Source of the DNA: an uncultured Bacteroidales bacterium
GTDB lineage: Bacteria; Bacteroidota; Bacteroidia; Bacteroidales; UBA932
Assembly: GCA_937901105.1 (NCBI GenBank)
Contig: CALCHD010000196.1
Span: forward strand, 1-9,662
Length of the DNA: 9,662 nt
Direction: 5' to 3'
Shown here: piece by piece, positions 7,042 to 9,662 of the stretch
Numbering within the stretch: the stretch's first letter is position 1
How the letters are laid out: every line of letters starts with the position of its first letter
Translations under genes and position numbers: made by a program
Notes under the pieces: generated by a model
What the model saw: only the letters and a program-made list of their open reading frames with translations
What the model was told of the DNA's origin: nothing
The model's database searches: none

Positions 7042-7061
7042 TTTCCCAGCTGCAAACTGCA

Positions 7062-7093
7062 TTGTTTTTTTTTATTTTTTTGGCAAAAAACAA
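7062..7093. repeat. T tract / A tract inverted repeat
   Basis: TTGTTTTTT (7062-7070) pairs with AAAAAACAA (7085-7093) around a 14-nt spacer that is itself mostly T. Such phased A/T tracts usually bend DNA and often lie upstream of strong promoters. The low complexity makes the pairing weak evidence by itself. Confidence 0.35.
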
Positions 7094-7235
7094 ACACTTT
7101 TAAATATAAACAATAACGCCTAATTTTATACACTTTTTAAAATTTCAACTATAAAAAAAATTATTTTAAAACTTATAATACCCAATTTTTAAATATTTTA
7201 TTATCTTTATAGATATTTTGGCCATTAAGGATTAT

Positions 7236-7266
7236 TTTGGAAATTTAAAGAATCAGTTTATATTTG
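7236..7266 (+). promoter_or_regulatory. promoter of the SusC-like gene (Bacteroidota -33/-7 type)
   Basis: A -33 element TTTG (7236-7239) and a -7 element TATATTTG (7259-7266) are separated by 19 nt, matching the primary-sigma consensus of Bacteroidota (TTTG, 19-21 nt, TAnnTTTG). Transcription would start near 7271-7273, leaving a leader of about 75 nt before the ATG at 7348. Upstream A/T tracts may strengthen it. Confidence 0.82.
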
Positions 7267-7289
7267 CATCTTATCCCTAAAGGGTAAAA

Positions 7290-7307
7290 TAGGTTTTGAA
7301 ATACCTA
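7290..7307 (+). promoter_or_regulatory. small hairpin in the 5' leader of the SusC-like gene
   Basis: TAGGT (7290-7294) and ACCTA (7303-7307) can form a 5-bp stem with an 8-nt loop in the transcribed leader. A compact CCC-TAAA-GGG palindrome (7275-7284) lies just before it, and AACCTTTA occurs twice next to the start codon (7328-7335 and 7341-7348). The stem is weak. It matches no riboswitch I recognise. Confidence 0.3.
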
Positions 7308-7347
7308 CAAAAAAATTAACAAATATTAACCTTTAAAAAAAACCTTT

Positions 7348-9662
7348 ATGAGAAAAGTAAAGTTTTTCTTGACAGTACTCTCATTATTGGCGGTTAACTT
7401 TGCACTAGCGCAGAATATAACCGTTAAAGGTACTGTTTCAGACGCAGGTGACAAATCTCCACTAGTTGGAGCAGGCGTCTATGTAAAAGGCAGCACACAA
7501 GGTACCAGTACTGATATCGACGGTACTTTTACCCTAACTTGTGATGCTAATGCTACACTTGTTTTCAGTTATGTTGGCTACGTTGACCAGGAGGTTCCTG
7601 TAAACGGAAAAGCTGTTGTTAATGCAGCTTTGTCAGCAGACTCTGAGTCTTTGGAGGAGGTAATCCTTACCGCTTACGGTCCTCAGACAAAGAAATCATT
7701 TACCGGTACTGCAGCTGTTGTTAAAGCTGACCAGATCCAGAACTTGAACGTGAGCTCTGTTTCAAAAGCATTGCAGGGTCTTGCTTCAGGTGTGATGGTA
7801 GTTAGTGGTACTGGCCAGCCAGGTGAGAATGCAACTATCCGCGTTCGTGGTGTTGGTTCATACTCTGGTTCAAATGATCCTCTTATCGTAGTTGACGGTG
7901 TTGTTTACAACGGTAACCTTAACTCAATCAACCCTAACGATATTGAGTCATTCACAGTTCTTAAAGATGCTAACTCTACAGCTTTGTACGGTTCACGTGC
8001 AGCTAACGGTGTTATCCTTATCACTACCAAAATTGGTACCCCTGGTAAAGCTAACTTCACTGTAACTGCAAACTACGGTCTTAGCACAAGAGCAGTTGAT
8101 GACTATGAGTACTTGAACGCACAGCAGTACATGGAGACACAGTGGGCTAAAGGCTACAAAGATGCTGTTGACTACGGCTACACTGACGCTCAGGCTCGCG
8201 AGTACGCAACTGGTTCAGTTCTTGACTACTTGGTTTACAACCCATTCAGCGTTAACAACCCTATTGGAACTGACGGTAAACTAGTTAGCAATGCACAGCT
8301 TCTTTACGAGGAGGACTGGTACGATGTATTGTTCAGAACCGGTAAGAGACAGGAGTACACTATCCAGGCAACTGGCGGAAGCAAAGAGGTACGTTACCTT
8401 GTTTCTGGTGCTTACCTAAACGACGAGGGTCTTGTAAAAGGTTCAAAATTTGACAGATACAGCGTTAGAGGCAAGATTGATGCTCAGATGACCAAATGGT
8501 TGAAAGTTGGTTTGAACATGGGTCTTTCTTACAGCTCACAGAACTATCCTACTCAGGGCGGTACTGCAACCCGTAACTCAATTTCTTGGGTTAGAAACAC
8601 TGCAAGCATCTACCCTGCATACATGAGAGACCGCAACGGTAACTTCATCCTAGACGCAGACGGCAACAAACAGGCTGACTACGGTGAGGATACAAGCGTA
8701 TGGGGCCGTACAAGACCTATCTCAAGCGGTTCTAACCCTCTAGGTACTTTCATGTACGATGAGATCGTTTACAACCGTTTCTTGTCTAACAACAGCGGTT
8801 ATCTTGAGGCTAAATTCCTTAAAGACTTCACTTTCAGAAGCACAGTTGGTGTTGACTACTACCTATATGCAGGAAAATCATACTACAACAGCCGTTACGG
8901 TGACGGTAGAGCATACGGCGGACGTAGCCAGAGAGATAAAGAGACTACAGCTGCTATCAACTGGACAAACACTCTAACTTGGGACAAGACATTCGACAAC
9001 AAGCACCACGTAAACGTGTTGGTTGGTACAGAGGCTAACACCTATGACTTTGAGAATGTTGAGGCAGAGAAGAGAGGTTTTGACTTTGCTGACACTGAGT
9101 TGACTTACGGTGCAAACCTTCAGACTGCAAACTCATACACTACAGCTTCTAGAAACTTCAGAACTCTATCAAGAGTAAACTACGACTACGACAACAAATA
9201 CCACGTATCTGCATCATTCACTTATGACGGAACTTCACGTTTCCACAGCAGCTCACGTTGGGGTTCATTCTGGTCAGTAGGTCTAGGCTGGAACATGGCT
9301 AACGAGCCTTGGATGGAGGATATCAAATGGTTGAACACTTTGAAGCTTAAAGCAAGCTACGGTACTTCAGGTAACCAGAACCTAGGTATGTTCCCTTACA
9401 TGGCAACTTACTCAACTGGCTGGAACATCCTTGGCAACCTTGGTTCAATCATTGGTACTCTAGGCAACAATAACCTAACTTGGGAGAAACAGGGTATGCT
9501 TGACCTAGGTTTCGACTTCGGTATGTTCGAGAACAAACTAACCGGTTCCCTAACTTACTATAACAAGAAATCTATCGACTTGCTAATGGCTCGTCCATTG
9601 CCTATCTCTGCAGGTATCACTTCATACAATGACAACATTGGTGAGATGACCAACTACGGTGT
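7348..9662 (+). CDS. SusC/RagA-family TonB-dependent outer-membrane receptor (cut by window edge)
   Basis: This is an outer-membrane beta-barrel that imports a ligand captured with a SusD-like lipoprotein, driven by TonB. The window holds 771 codons plus two bases of an expected ~1000-1100 residues, with no internal stop. Order of parts: signal peptide (1-21, ending FALA before Gln22); a carboxypeptidase-regulatory-like domain (~24-97, with VKGTV, GAGVYVKGSTQGTSTDIDG and FSYVGY); the junction LEEVILTAYGPQTKKSFTG (102-120), typical of SusC proteins; and a plug domain (~120-230) with LQGLASGVMV, IRVRGVGS, LIVVDGVVY and INPNDIESFTVLKDANSTAL (194-213), followed by YGSRAANGVILITTK. The rest is barrel, rich in Tyr, Asn, Thr and Gly. 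The ATG at 7348 opens the signal peptide. All 28 Glu codons are GAG and only one Gln is CAA, suggesting very high expression. A susD homologue should follow outside the window. The substrate (glycan, peptide or other) cannot be read from this part. Confidence 0.96.
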   Translation, partial: MRKVKFFLTVLSLLAVNFALAQNITVKGTVSDAGDKSPLVGAGVYVKGSTQGTSTDIDGTFTLTCDANATLVFSYVGYVDQEVPVNGKAVVNAALSADSESLEEVILTAYGPQTKKSFTGTAAVVKADQIQNLNVSSVSKALQGLASGVMVVSGTGQPGENATIRVRGVGSYSGSNDPLIVVDGVVYNGNLNSINPNDIESFTVLKDANSTALYGSRAANGVILITTKIGTPGKANFTVTANYGLSTRAVDDYEYLNAQQYMETQWAKGYKDAVDYGYTDAQAREYATGSVLDYLVYNPFSVNNPIGTDGKLVSNAQLLYEEDWYDVLFRTGKRQEYTIQATGGSKEVRYLVSGAYLNDEGLVKGSKFDRYSVRGKIDAQMTKWLKVGLNMGLSYSSQNYPTQGGTATRNSISWVRNTASIYPAYMRDRNGNFILDADGNKQADYGEDTSVWGRTRPISSGSNPLGTFMYDEIVYNRFLSNNSGYLEAKFLKDFTFRSTVGVDYYLYAGKSYYNSRYGDGRAYGGRSQRDKETTAAINWTNTLTWDKTFDNKHHVNVLVGTEANTYDFENVEAEKRGFDFADTELTYGANLQTANSYTTASRNFRTLSRVNYDYDNKYHVSASFTYDGTSRFHSSSRWGSFWSVGLGWNMANEPWMEDIKWLNTLKLKASYGTSGNQNLGMFPYMATYSTGWNILGNLGSIIGTLGNNNLTWEKQGMLDLGFDFGMFENKLTGSLTYYNKKSIDLLMARPLPISAGITSYNDNIGEMTNYG

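Larger units (their letters stand above)
6739..7347. other. long A+T-rich divergent intergenic region
   Basis: These 609 bases separate murI from the SusC-like gene. I see no convincing coding frame, tRNA or rRNA. The region holds the murI -7 box, the SusC promoter at its right end, a 13-bp inverted repeat (6863-6955), an 8-bp inverted repeat (7016-7041), long T and A tracts near 7062-7093 and a short 5' leader hairpin. Most of 6840-7250 is almost pure A/T. A small RNA or a regulator-binding region is possible but not shown. Confidence 0.6.

Noticed and set aside
7016..7048. Intrinsic terminator at the ATTTAGGG palindrome
   Set aside because: The stem is only half G+C, the T run is short and broken, and no gene on that strand ends upstream.
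102..9662. CRISPR array, tRNA, insertion sequence or prophage
   Set aside because: No regularly spaced direct repeats, cloverleaf, transposase frame or terminal repeats were seen anywhere in the window.

Overview
The window looks like chromosomal DNA of a Bacteroidales-type member of the Bacteroidota. Three things support this: a SusC/RagA-family TonB-dependent receptor, a promoter matching the Bacteroidota -33/-7 consensus (TTTG, 19 bp, TAnnTTTG), and A-rich translation starts without clear Shine-Dalgarno sequences. I cannot name the genus. Coding DNA is moderate in G+C and the non-coding DNA is very A+T rich.

Layout. (1) 1-902, minus strand: the N-terminal half of dxs (1-deoxy-D-xylulose-5-phosphate synthase), cut by the window edge and starting at a GTG. 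(2) 903-1044: a divergent intergenic region. (3) 1045-3816, plus strand: two tandem paralogous 12-TM MFS transporters that resemble the eukaryotic MFSD1 family more than the nitrate or sugar carriers such genes are often labelled as. A symmetric hairpin terminator follows (3833-3862) and serves the convergent transcripts. (4) 6738-3906, minus strand: a tightly packed three-gene unit with gaps of 2 and 5 nt. It encodes glutamate racemase (murI), an AraC-family regulator, and a secreted acetyl-xylan-esterase-like alpha/beta-hydrolase that seems to have lost its catalytic triad. (5) 6739-7347: a ~600 bp A+T-rich region with several inverted repeats, a probable murI -7 box and a well-formed promoter for the next gene. 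(6) 7348-9662, plus strand: the first ~771 residues of a SusC-like receptor, open to the window end.

How the parts may work together. dxs and murI are housekeeping genes (isoprenoid precursors; D-glutamate for peptidoglycan). The SusC-like protein imports an unknown oligomer across the outer membrane, and its SusD partner is expected just outside the window. The MFS pair would move a small solute, possibly dipeptides by analogy with MFSD1, across the inner membrane. A functional link between the two import systems is speculation. However, the second MFS gene and the SusC gene share an unusual codon signature: every glutamate, 42 of 42, is GAG. This suggests both are highly expressed.

The observations most worth a second look are the MFSD1-like tandem pair, the pseudo-esterase co-transcribed with an AraC regulator and murI, the absolute GAG bias, and the inverted repeats upstream of the SusC gene.
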